DNA from: Verrucomicrobiota bacterium
GTDB taxonomy: Bacteria > Verrucomicrobiota > Kiritimatiellia > CAIQIC01 > JAGNIJ01
Direction of reading: 5' to 3'
Assembly (NCBI GenBank): GCA_022710725.1
Contig: JAKLGK010000002.1
Coordinates: 372,001-436,000 of the forward strand
Length of the DNA: 64,000 nt
Shown here piece by piece: positions 8,608-16,458 of the stretch. The notes under the pieces are model-generated. The model made no database searches. It saw only the letters and a program-made list of their open reading frames with translations, and had not been told where the DNA came from. Each line of letters starts with the position of its first letter. Position 1 is the stretch's first letter. The position numbers and the translations under genes are program-made.

Positions 8608-9605
8608 ACGGCGAATCCCTGGTCCTGGTCGGCCTCGCGGGCATCCTCTCGTCCGCCACGCCGCTGCTCTTCGCGGCGATCGGCGAGACGCTGGCCGAGC
8701 GCGCCGGCGTGATCAACCTCTCCCTGAACGGGACAATCCTTCTCTCGGCGATGGGCAGTTTCGGGGTCGCGGTGAAGACGGGCAGCCTGGCGCTCGGCTT
8801 CCTGGCCGGCGCGGTCATCGGGGCTTTCATGGCCCTCATCGTCGCGTTCGGCAGCATCACGCTTCGCCAGTCGCAGGTGGCCGTCGGCTTCGTTCTCGCG
8901 ATGGTCGGCCGGGACCTCTCCTATTTCCTGGGCGCCCCGCTCATGGGCCGGCCGGGCCCGACGGTGCCGTCGTGGCCGGTCCCCGCGCTGGGCGATATAC
9001 CCGTGCTCGGCCCGCTGCTCTTCCGGCACGACCTCCCGACGTATGCCGGCTTCCTGCTCGTCGCGGGCGCGTGGTTCTGGCTGTACCGCACCCGGCCCGG
9101 CTTGATCCTCCAGGGGGTGGGGGAGCGGCCGGCGGCCGCGCACGCGCGCGGGGCGAACGTGAACCGGCTCCGCTATCTGTACACGATCTTCGGCGGCGCG
9201 CTCGTGGGCCTCGCCGGGCCGATCTACTCGTTGAGCATCAAGGCCGGCTGGATGGGCACCATCTCCGGGCTCGACGGCCTCGGCTGGATCGCGCTGGCCA
9301 TCACGATCTTCGGCGGCTGGAACCCGTGGCGCGCCGCGCTCGGGGCCTGGTTCTTCGCCTTGTTGCAGTGGCTCGGGCTGGTGCTGCAACCGCACCTGCC
9401 GGGCGTCCCCATGCAGGTCCTCCAGGTCGCGCCGTTCCCCCTGATGATCCTGGCGCTGCTCCTGGTCAACGCCGGGAACGCCGAGTGGGTGCAGCGCGCC
9501 CTGGCCGCCCTCTCCGAACCGCGCCGCCGCGCCGCCGCGCGCCTCCTGCGCTCCCTCCGCGCCGCCCCGCCCGCCTCGCTCGGCGAGCACTTCGAGTCAC
9601 GGTAA
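8604..9605 (+). CDS. Nucleoside ABC importer permease, second subunit
   Basis: A 333-residue membrane protein of the same family (YufQ/NupC-like), pairing with the preceding permease. It has the matching segment ERAGVINLSLNGTILLSAMG near residues 34-53 and a GVGERPAAAHARGANVNRLR loop that matches the ATPase-coupling region. Eight to ten hydrophobic helices are visible, and the C-terminus is Ala/Arg-rich. The ATG overlaps the upstream stop (ATGA). This is the last gene of the operon; the next 320 bases are non-coding and rich in hairpins. Confidence 0.92.
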   Translation: MNGESLVLVGLAGILSSATPLLFAAIGETLAERAGVINLSLNGTILLSAMGSFGVAVKTGSLALGFLAGAVIGAFMALIVAFGSITLRQSQVAVGFVLAMVGRDLSYFLGAPLMGRPGPTVPSWPVPALGDIPVLGPLLFRHDLPTYAGFLLVAGAWFWLYRTRPGLILQGVGERPAAAHARGANVNRLRYLYTIFGGALVGLAGPIYSLSIKAGWMGTISGLDGLGWIALAITIFGGWNPWRAALGAWFFALLQWLGLVLQPHLPGVPMQVLQVAPFPLMILALLLVNAGNAEWVQRALAALSEPRRRAAARLLRSLRAAPPASLGEHFESR

Positions 9606-9707
9606 CTGACGCCGTGGCAAGCGATCGGGCGACAATTATTTGTTTCTTGAAGCTGACCCCAAATCCGACTGAGCTGTTCGCCGATTTGATCCGAGACGCC
9701 TGAAGGC

Positions 9708-9932
9708 CTAGCCCGCTTATTGCATGAGCGTAGAGGCACTCACGCAATTCGCGTGCCAGAAGACGTGACGTTTTGTCGAATCAAGGATTAGACAAAACGA
9801 GCGTAGCAAGCCCCGTTTGTGCCCGTAACGCGGGCGCATCATCGCGTGACCGCGTTGAGGCGCGGTACGCGACTCTCACGCGGCGGCCCTTTGGGCGGCT
9901 AATGCGCGCCAATCGCGCATTAGCCGGGCTAG
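9708..9932. repeat. Array of five stem-loops bounded by an inverted repeat
   Basis: The interval between the importer operon and the next gene (9606-9928) holds no convincing ORF but a run of inverted repeats. CTAGCCCG at 9708-9715 is matched by CGGGCTAG at 9925-9932. Between them lie CACGC/GCGTG (9741-9755); CGTTTTGTC/GACAAAACG continued inward by AATC/GATT with one mismatch and a 3-base loop (9769-9799); TGTGCCCG/CGGGCGCA with one G-U pair (9818-9838); CGCGT-g-ACCGCG/CGCGGTACGCG, an 11-bp stem with one bulged G (9843-9871); and GGCTAATGCGCG/CGCGCATTAGCC, a perfect 12-bp stem with loop CCAAT (9897-9925). The last one sits directly after the stop of the minus-strand gene and could act as its terminator, but has no T-run. 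As a set these look like REP-type palindromes or a structured RNA. Confidence 0.7.
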
Positions 9933-11734
9933 TCCGAGGATGACGACACGCGGTAGAAACCGGCGGCGGTCGGGGTGCCGGTCCAAGCGTTGACCCCGAT
10001 GGGCCACTCGTTGGTGGGCTCCGGCAACTGCCAGTCGGGTTCGGTGAGGGAAGCAGATCGTTCAACGCGGTAGACATCACCGGCCCCCATGGTTTTCCAC
10101 TGCAGGACGATCCCGCCCCCCTGGAGACGGCCCCATTCAAGGTCGGGCGTGGCGGCGCCGCCGGGCTCGGCCAGGCAGACGGTGCTGAAATCGTTGGTGC
10201 ACTTGGCGTAGAACGCGATCTGGCCGGCGTCGTTCAGACTGGTACCGCGGCCGTCCTGGCCGCCGCCGCCGAAAAGCTTCAGCTCGATGATCGGCCGTTC
10301 GTCGCCGGGCGCGACCTCCAGGGGGTTGCCTTCCCGGGTGACGAGGGAATAGGATCCGTCCCCGGGATTCCAGATCCACAGGGCGGTGTTGTTCGAACTG
10401 CTGACTCCGGCACCGGTCAGACCCGAAAAGAAGGCCACGGTCCCGTTGGAGTTGATACTGAAATACGTCGAATTATACGGGAATGCGCCGAAGTACACGT
10501 CCGCGCCGGCCGCCGGCGCCACGTCGCCCTCCCGCACGACACAGACCACGTTGCTCGGGGTGCCCATCCAGATCCCGGTGTCGTTGGTCACAGAGACCGT
10601 GTCGCCGGTGAGGCTGGCCCGGAAGGCGGCATGGGCTCCGCCGAGCGTCGGGCGTTCCGCGGGATCGAAGTGCGCGAAGAGCGTGCCGGCCTCCGCACCG
10701 GGAACGAGTTGGCCTTCAAGGGCCAGTGCCTGCAGTTCTCCTCCGTGCCACATCCACAGGCCCGAGTCGTTGGTCTCGGATGTCCCGCCCAACCTCAGGC
10801 GGGCGCCAAAGACCACGTCCCCGGCGTCGTTGATAACCGGGTCACCCATGGGGTGGTATTGGTTGAAAAGCGCGCCGTCCGGGGCGCCGGGCGCCTGGTT
10901 ACCTGCGAGCGCGATATGGGTGCCTGTTCCATTGGCATAGGACCAGATTCCTTGGTCATCCGTCACCCCATAGAGAGAAGCACGGAAGGCGATCTGTCCG
11001 CTTCGATTTGCGGCGGGCGTGTGGAATTCTTCGAAGACGCCCAGACTGCCCGGGACTGAATCGCCGGACACAACGATGACCTGGAGCCCCGTGGAAGTCC
11101 GGCTCCAGATCCCGTAATCATGCGATAGTCCGCCCACCGTTCCGTAGTCGAGCCTGGCTTGGAACACGCAGTGTCCGCCGTTGCCCATGCCCGGCACGTC
11201 GAAGGCGTAGAAGGTGCGTGACTCGCCGGGAACTGCGGCATCAGAACCCTCCCGCCCGGCCAGGTCGAAGGTCGCCGCGGTCCCGGCCCATATGCCGGAG
11301 TCGTTCGTGGAGCCCACGCCGGGCCCGTTCACATTGGTGCGCAGGGCCGCCTCGCTGCGGTCGTTGAAGGTTGGCCAGGGCGTGGTGGTGAATCCCAGTG
11401 TGCCCCAGAACAGCACTCCCTCCTCGCACCCCGGAGCGGGATTCAACGGCCGGGCCACGAGCTCAAAAGCAGAAATTTTTTGAGACCACAACCCGACGAT
11501 ATTGGAGAATCCAATCCCGGGCCCCTGCAGCGAAGCGACGAAAGAAACCTTTCCGCTGCTGTTGATAAGAGGATTCATGAAATGCAGGTACGTCACGCCG
11601 TCTTCGGTTCCCGGCGCCACGTCGCCCTGCCTGGCGAGGGGCGTCACGGTCCATGCCGCGCCCGCCGATGTCACCGCGCCCAAAGACAACAGCAGGACAG
11701 TGCGTGCGATTCCTCGGTTTGGGCGTTTCCTCAT
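9929..11734 (-). CDS. Exported tandem-repeat protein with (T/S)NDxGIW repeats
   Basis: A 601-residue exported protein. The signal peptide is residues 1 to about 26 (RTVLLLSLGAVTSAGAAW). The body is a series of roughly 55-60 residue repeats, each with a (R/L)xGDxAPG segment followed by FxxFxxPxxNxxGxVxFxAxL and ending in a motif such as TNDSGIW, TNDTGIW, SHDYGIW, TDDQGIW or SNNTALW; about eight copies can be counted. Tandem repeats of this style occur in anchored surface proteins and probably form a beta-propeller or solenoid. The last 50 residues are a separate module (DVYRVE...DWQL...FYRVS) shared with the C25 protease at 39942. The start at 11734 is chosen because AGAGGGG precedes it and it begins the signal peptide; the frame is open to 11809. 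No enzyme motif was seen. Confidence 0.8.
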   Translation of the reverse strand: MRKRPNRGIARTVLLLSLGAVTSAGAAWTVTPLARQGDVAPGTEDGVTYLHFMNPLINSSGKVSFVASLQGPGIGFSNIVGLWSQKISAFELVARPLNPAPGCEEGVLFWGTLGFTTTPWPTFNDRSEAALRTNVNGPGVGSTNDSGIWAGTAATFDLAGREGSDAAVPGESRTFYAFDVPGMGNGGHCVFQARLDYGTVGGLSHDYGIWSRTSTGLQVIVVSGDSVPGSLGVFEEFHTPAANRSGQIAFRASLYGVTDDQGIWSYANGTGTHIALAGNQAPGAPDGALFNQYHPMGDPVINDAGDVVFGARLRLGGTSETNDSGLWMWHGGELQALALEGQLVPGAEAGTLFAHFDPAERPTLGGAHAAFRASLTGDTVSVTNDTGIWMGTPSNVVCVVREGDVAPAAGADVYFGAFPYNSTYFSINSNGTVAFFSGLTGAGVSSSNNTALWIWNPGDGSYSLVTREGNPLEVAPGDERPIIELKLFGGGGQDGRGTSLNDAGQIAFYAKCTNDFSTVCLAEPGGAATPDLEWGRLQGGGIVLQWKTMGAGDVYRVERSASLTEPDWQLPEPTNEWPIGVNAWTGTPTAAGFYRVSSSSD

Positions 11735-11863
11735 GATTGCCCCTCTAGATAAACATGGCCCATACGGAGATTGGGCGTCAAGCAGAACCAGCCGGAAAGC
11801 CGAAACCAAATCATGGTCAATCGATTAGGGGGGCGATTAGGGGTCGGATTCCAAATATTCAAT

Positions 11864-12085
11864 TTACGGCAAGACGCGCATGATTAACGTTGCGATGCGC
11901 GCATGCAGGCGGGCCCCGCTCGTTCGCACCTTGCGCCTCATCATCGCCACCGCGGATGAGCTGATGCCGCCATAGTAATGCCTGATCTCCCGCTGTGTCC
12001 TGTCGGTCAACCGAGCCGATATTTCAACGGCCGCCACCTTGGCCTCTCCCGCTATATGGCCGTGCAACTTCAACCGATCCGCGGT
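11864..12085 (-). pseudogene. C-terminal fragment of a probable REP-associated (Y1) transposase
   Basis: About 74 residues on the minus strand read as the tail of a transposase of the REP-associated tyrosine (RAYT) kind: EISARLTDRTQREIRHYYGG followed by ISSSAVAMMRRKVR, a helix-turn-helix tail that also resembles the DNA-binding end of DnaA. The catalytic HUH and Tyr region is absent; upstream sequence in this frame (to 12205) is not recognisable. The sequence just upstream, GGGGACGGTTCTTCTGG followed by GGCTGACCC around 12112-12136, is of the kind often found beside such transposases. The assignment rests on a short motif, so confidence is moderate. Confidence 0.5.
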
Positions 12086-12232
12086 AAACGACACCGCAGC
12101 AACCAATGCGGGGACGGTTCTTCTGGGGCTGACCCAACTACCTAAAAAAACCCGGGAAGAAAAGTCTCTCTTCCGCCGACAGGGTATGTGAAGGGGTAAA
12201 AACACACGGAATTCAGGGGGGATCCAGACCTG

Positions 12233-12454
12233 TTGCAGGCCTTGGCCGTCAAGAAGGTTTGGTTCCTTCTGGTCGGCGCCTGGGACCTTGTCGCCTACGG
12301 CTATCCTCGAGCAATTATGGATGTCGACATCTGGGAACTGCTTGCACAGGAGAATGCCGATGCCGTGTGGCGCGCTTTGCGTCGATTCGGCGCGGTGGAA
12401 ACTTTAGAGGAACTGGCCAATTCCGAACACGAGGCCCCCGGCGACTTGCGGTGA
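12233..12454 (+). pseudogene. Fragment of a nucleotidyltransferase (AbiEii/DUF6036-like)
   Basis: A 73-codon frame encodes VGAWDLVAYGYPRAIMDVDI followed by WELLAQENADAVWRALRRFG. This matches the pattern G(A/G)xAxxxHGxPRxTxDxDxW used by small nucleotidyltransferase proteins found in toxin-antitoxin and abortive-infection loci, in which GS-like and DxD residues bind metal. Here the DVDI Asp pair is kept but the protein stops about 30 residues later, well short of the usual 150-200, and has no proper N-terminus or ribosome site. It reads as a decayed remnant. Confidence 0.5.
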
Positions 12455-12562
12455 CGGGGGCGGCCAGCAAGTCGGAAAGGAGGTGGGGCCAGCCTCAAAA
12501 TCAATAAATCCAAAAGCTTATTTCTGGCACCCAAAACACCATGCAAATGCGAGGGGGGATGT

Positions 12563-13374
12563 ATGATGAGACCATCCTTTCGGATAGGGGTCATGGCCTT
12601 CTTTGTGCTGTAGTTCTTCGCGGTTGGCTGGGTTCCGCTTGGCGGCGGATCGGTGCGACCGAGTTCCCTGGCATCGAAACATCGAGTGGGCCTGGTCGCG
12701 GGCGGCGGGGGAGTGATGGTCGGATTTGTCAATACGGGCAGTGTTGGCCCGCAATGGCTTGTGCCCCCTGCGCCTGTGTCTGGAGGATTTCCTGCCGGTT
12801 CGACGGGCATGGCCGGGCCGGTTGGCGCGGCTTTTGTCGCTGGCGGAGCCCTGATCGGTGCTCTGATGCCCGCTGCAATTGAGGCGGAAAAAAAGACGAG
12901 GAAGCACGACGCTATCATTGGCTGTTGGTGTGGGATAACATTTTTGGAACTAAGCTGGCCAAAGATCATGCTCGTGATCCCAGCGCGGAGTATCGTCGGC
13001 AGCTTGAAATAGAGAGGAAAACGCCGTCGAAACCGGTCCCCGATCCCTGGTCTGACAAGTCCAGATGCTATTCGGATATTCCCGTTCTGATCACGAGCAA
13101 AAATGGAATGTGTGTGGAACATGCCTGCCGCGCGGCAGAAGTATTGCGAAGCCGTCCGTTCGTAGTAGAAGCCCAAGTGGTGAGCGACCAAGCACGCGGA
13201 CATGTCTGGGTTCAGTACTATATGGCAGGCGGAGTTTATTGCACCTACGATGGAACAACCTATGATGATAATACATGCGGTGGAGAACGCGTTGCCAATG
13301 GCGGCCGCCCGCCCTATCACGGTACCACGCAAACCGCGCCTCTCCCGCTTCAACTGGCCTATCCTGAGGATTAA
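12563..13374 (+). pseudogene. Exported transglutaminase-like protein, broken by a stop and a frameshift
   Basis: The reading starts at ATG 12563 behind GAGGGGGG and encodes a signal-like MMRPSFRIGVMAFFVL, then an in-frame TAG at 12611-12613, then continues in the same frame with FFAVGWVPLGGGS and a Gly-rich hydrophobic stretch (GPVGAAFVAGGALIGALMP). At a run of seven A (12888-12894) the sensible frame moves to -1 and gives DEEARRYHWLLVWDNIFGTK through to TAA at 13374. The last part has NGMCVEHACRAAEVL, GHVWVQYY and CTYDGTTYDD, a Cys-His-Asp order like transglutaminase or papain-like folds. Either this is a pseudogene with two lesions, or the slip site A AAA AAG is used and the stop is a recent mutation or error. 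GC content is lower than in neighbouring genes. Confidence 0.5.
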
Positions 13375-13450
13375 GACATGTTGTGTCGACAATATCGCCC
13401 ACACGCTGTTTTGGAGGCGGCAGGGCGGCCCCGAAAAAGAGAATAGAGGG

Positions 13451-13482
13451 AAACTCGGGGACAGGTCGCGACGGTAGAGTTT
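13451..13482. repeat. Possible REP-like palindrome
   Basis: AAACTC at 13451-13456 pairs with GAGTTT at 13477-13482, and the interior holds GGGGACAGGTCGCGAC with the palindrome GTCGCGAC. Sequences of the form GGGGACAGGTC followed by a short palindrome are commonly found around REP-associated transposases, and a fragment of such a gene lies 1.4 kb away. The rest of the 13375-13652 gap shows no coding signal. Confidence 0.35.
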
Positions 13483-13652
13483 GCAGCGGACTGGTTTCGA
13501 TGGTTGCCGTGGCAGATCCTTTCTGTCTTGGCCGGCCATCCCATTTATCCCAAATTGGCTGAGAAACCCAGTTTGCGGGCGTTTCCAGGATTGTGTCGTC
13601 ACTCTGAATCCGCTATGTTTCGCGCGGCACGGGACGGAAACGGAGCGTGAAC

Positions 13653-14834
13653 ATGGCGGCGGCGGACACGGTCGAACTGCTCAAGCAACTGATCGGCATT
13701 CCGAGCGTCAGCCCCGAGCATACGCCGGACGCGCGGATCGCCGGGGAGGAGCGCCTGGCCTGCTTTCTTGCCGGCTACCTGGAGGAGCAGGGCTTCGCGG
13801 TGTCCTGGCAGGACCGGGACACCGGCCGGCCCAACCTGCTCGGCTCGTTCGGGCCGGACAACGCCCCGGCCACGCTCCTGTTCGAGGCCCACATGGATAC
13901 CGTCGGCGTGACCGGCATGGCCGAGCCGTTCCGCGCCCGGGTCGAGAACGGCCGTGTCCACGGCCGCGGGGCCTGTGACTGCAAGGGGCCCATGGCCGCG
14001 GGACTCGCCGCCCTGACGCCGGAGGCCCTGGACGGACTGGTCCGGAAGGGATACCGCGTGGTCTTTGCGGCGGTCATGGGCGAGGAGACGGGCAACGCGG
14101 GCGCGATCCGCCTGGTGGAGCAGGGGCTGCGCGCGGATCGCGCGGTGATCCTGGAGCCGACGGAACTGGAGATCGTCCACGCGCACAAGGGCGCCTTGTG
14201 GTTCGACGTCGAGGTGAAGGGCCGCGCCGCGCACGGCTCGAATCCCGAGCGGGGCGTCAACGCGATCGTGGGCATGGCGCGCCTGCTGGAGCGCATCCAG
14301 AAGCGCCACGAGCTGGACCGGGCCCGACTGACCCACGAGCGGCTCGGTCAGCCCACGTTGTCCGTCGGGCAGATCCGGGGCGGCACGGCGGTCAACATCG
14401 TGCCGGACCAGTGCTGCGCCCGGTTGGACCGCCGGACGCTGCCGGGCGAGAAGGGCGCCGATATCCTGGCGGGCGTCCGGGCCGAGTTGAGCGATTTGGT
14501 TCACGAGGGAGTGTTGCTGGGCGGCGAGGTGAAGGTCATCAAGGAAGGGCCGCCGTTCCACACGGACGAAGATTCGGAACTCGTGCGCGCGCTGGGGCGC
14601 GCGTGCGAAAAAGCCGGTCTTCCGGCCCGGCTCGCGGGGTCGGGCTGGTTCAGCGACGCCGGGCCGCTTTCCACGGCCTGCCCGGAAGTGGTAGTGTTCG
14701 GGCCGGGCAGCATCAGCCAGGCGCACACCTGCGACGAGTTCATCGAGGTGGAGAGCCTGCGCCGGGGCGTGGCGGTCCTCGCGGCGTTGTGCCGGGAACT
14801 GGCGCCGGCGGATTCGACACGGAAGGCGAAGTGA
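13653..14834 (+). CDS. M20-family metallopeptidase (ArgE/DapE/CPG2-like deacylase)
   Basis: A 393-residue zinc amidohydrolase of the acetylornithine deacetylase / succinyl-diaminopimelate desuccinylase / carboxypeptidase G2 family. The metal-site motifs are present: LLFEAHMDTVG (His and Asp-x-Asp-type motif, about residues 75-85), GRGACDCKGPMAAGL (bridging Asp about residue 109), GEETGNAG (catalytic Glu), ILEPTELEIV, and a C-terminal His in ISQAHTCDEF. The dimerisation domain opens with AHKGALWFDVEVKGRAAHGS. The ATG at 13653 has GGAG 7 bases upstream; a GTG two codons earlier is the alternative. The family is catalytically promiscuous, so the exact substrate (N-acetylornithine, succinyl-DAP or a dipeptide) cannot be read from the sequence. 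The start of the glycan cluster follows one base after its stop. Confidence 0.9.
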   Translation: MAAADTVELLKQLIGIPSVSPEHTPDARIAGEERLACFLAGYLEEQGFAVSWQDRDTGRPNLLGSFGPDNAPATLLFEAHMDTVGVTGMAEPFRARVENGRVHGRGACDCKGPMAAGLAALTPEALDGLVRKGYRVVFAAVMGEETGNAGAIRLVEQGLRADRAVILEPTELEIVHAHKGALWFDVEVKGRAAHGSNPERGVNAIVGMARLLERIQKRHELDRARLTHERLGQPTLSVGQIRGGTAVNIVPDQCCARLDRRTLPGEKGADILAGVRAELSDLVHEGVLLGGEVKVIKEGPPFHTDEDSELVRALGRACEKAGLPARLAGSGWFSDAGPLSTACPEVVVFGPGSISQAHTCDEFIEVESLRRGVAVLAALCRELAPADSTRKAK

Positions 14835-14835
14835 C

Positions 14836-16458
14836 GTGATCCGGATGTCATGGAAGCTGGGATTGGGCCTGGGCGCGCTGGTCCTGTACGTCGCGCTCGC
14901 GGGGTGCAACCTGTTCTGGGGCGATCTGAACCAGGACGAGGGCTGGTACCTTTACGCCGCCGGGCTCGTTCGCGACGGGCAGGTGCCGTACCGCGATTTC
15001 GCCTTCACGCAGGGGCCCGTGCTGCCCTACGTGTACGCGGAGGTCTACTCGTGGGTGGACCGGTGGGGCGTCATGGGCGGACGGCTGTTCACCGCGCTCC
15101 TCGGGGGGCTGGCCGCGCTGGGCGCCGCCGCGCTCGCGGCCCGCGCGACGCCGTCCGGCTGGAAGTGCGCAGCGGGCCTCCTGGCCATGACGCTCCTCGC
15201 CGGCAACGTCTACCAGAGCTACTTCACCACGGTGGTCAAGACGTACGCGTTGAGCTCGCTCTTCCTGGTCGGCGGCCTGCTGGCGTTGAGCTATGCCGGC
15301 GGGCGGCTCCGGGCGGCCGCCGCGTTCGCGGCCGGGGTGCTGCTGGCCCTATCCGCCGGAACCCGGCTCTCCGCGGGCGCCGCGCTGCCGATCGCGGGCG
15401 TCTACCTGCTGCTCCAGCGGCGGCGGCTCGGGAACGCGCCGTGGCTGATGTTCGGCATCGGCGGCGGCCTCGCGCTGGCCGGCCTGTCCGCCCCGTTCCT
15501 GTGGTGCGCGCCGGAAGGCTTCCGCTTCGGCTTGTTCGAGTACCATTCCGCGCGCGCCCCCGGCACGCTGGCGCAATTGCTCGTGTTCAAGGCCGGCTTC
15601 GTCTCGCGCACGGTCCAGGCCTACTTCCTGCCGCTGCTGCTGGGCCTGGGGCTGGCGGGCCTGCGGTGGATCACGCCCGCGGAGAAAACGGCGGGCCTCC
15701 CCGGCGGCGGGACGCCCGGCGGGTTCGGCGGGGCCCTCTGGGCGACGGTCGCGCTGGTGACGCTCGTGCACCTGGCCGCGCCGTTCCCGTACGACGATTA
15801 CCAGGCGATGGTCTTCCCGGTGTTCGCGTCGGCGCTGGCCGCCGCGGCGGCCCGCTACCTGGCCGAGGTGCGCGCGCGCGCGGCCGCCCCGGCGGGGGAG
15901 GCGGATCCCTGGCTGGCCTGGCTGCTGGCGCTCGTGTTCGTCGGCTCGGTCGCGTCGGCCTTTTCGTCGCCGGTCAACCAGGACTGGTTCGTGCTGGGCC
16001 GCGACCGGATCTGGTGGCGGCTGAAACAGGATTCCGCGCTGCAGAAGGTCCGCGACATCGGCGCCTGGCTGGGGAAGAAGAGCCGGATCGGCGACGTGCT
16101 GCTGACGCAGGACACCTACCTCGCGGTCGAGGCGCGGCTGCTCGTGCCGATGGGCATGGAGATGGGCCCGTTCAGCTACTTCCCCGACATGCCCACCGAG
16201 CGGGCCCGCGCGCTCCGCGTGCTGAACCGGGAGCTGATGGCCGAGCAGCTGACGGCGGCGCCCGCGAGCTTCGCCGCCTTCAGCGGCTACGGCCTGGCCA
16301 TCCGTTCGCCCGAGGTGGCCCCGCTGACCGCCGCGGAACAGGCCGAGCTGTGGAAGCTCGTTCGGCTGCGCTTCGCGGAGTTCTGCCAGGTCCCCGATTT
16401 TGGCCAGGCCCACACGGTCCTTCGGCTCTTCCGCCGGCTGCCGGAGGATCGTCCGTGA
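14836..16458 (+). CDS. GT-C fold membrane glycosyltransferase (PMT_2/RgtA-like)
   Basis: A 540-residue polytopic membrane protein that probably transfers a sugar from a polyprenyl-phosphate donor on the periplasmic face. The first helix (residues 7-26) is followed by the acidic loop FWGDLNQDEGWYLYAAGLVR, the N-terminal Asp-Glu motif typical of GT-C enzymes, and by DFAFTQGPVLPYVYAEVYSW. About eleven hydrophobic helices are visible up to about residue 400, then a soluble C-terminal domain of 130 residues containing a stretch like DVLLTQDTYLAVEAR. It starts with GTG at 14836, with GGAAGG nine bases upstream; ATG at 14845 is the alternative. The stop overlaps the next gene's GTG, so it is translationally coupled to the GT2 enzyme that may supply its lipid-linked donor. 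Confidence 0.8.
   Translation: MIRMSWKLGLGLGALVLYVALAGCNLFWGDLNQDEGWYLYAAGLVRDGQVPYRDFAFTQGPVLPYVYAEVYSWVDRWGVMGGRLFTALLGGLAALGAAALAARATPSGWKCAAGLLAMTLLAGNVYQSYFTTVVKTYALSSLFLVGGLLALSYAGGRLRAAAAFAAGVLLALSAGTRLSAGAALPIAGVYLLLQRRRLGNAPWLMFGIGGGLALAGLSAPFLWCAPEGFRFGLFEYHSARAPGTLAQLLVFKAGFVSRTVQAYFLPLLLGLGLAGLRWITPAEKTAGLPGGGTPGGFGGALWATVALVTLVHLAAPFPYDDYQAMVFPVFASALAAAAARYLAEVRARAAAPAGEADPWLAWLLALVFVGSVASAFSSPVNQDWFVLGRDRIWWRLKQDSALQKVRDIGAWLGKKSRIGDVLLTQDTYLAVEARLLVPMGMEMGPFSYFPDMPTERARALRVLNRELMAEQLTAAPASFAAFSGYGLAIRSPEVAPLTAAEQAELWKLVRLRFAEFCQVPDFGQAHTVLRLFRRLPEDRP

Noticed and set aside
9708..9932. Integron attC site
   Set aside because: The inverted repeats and bulged bases suggested attC, but there is no GTTRRRY/RYYYAAC core at the ends and no integron integrase nearby.
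13481..13978. Plus-strand frame overlapping the start of the M20 peptidase
   Set aside because: It is in another frame from the peptidase and loses any plausible protein character inside it; no ribosome site or motif supports it.
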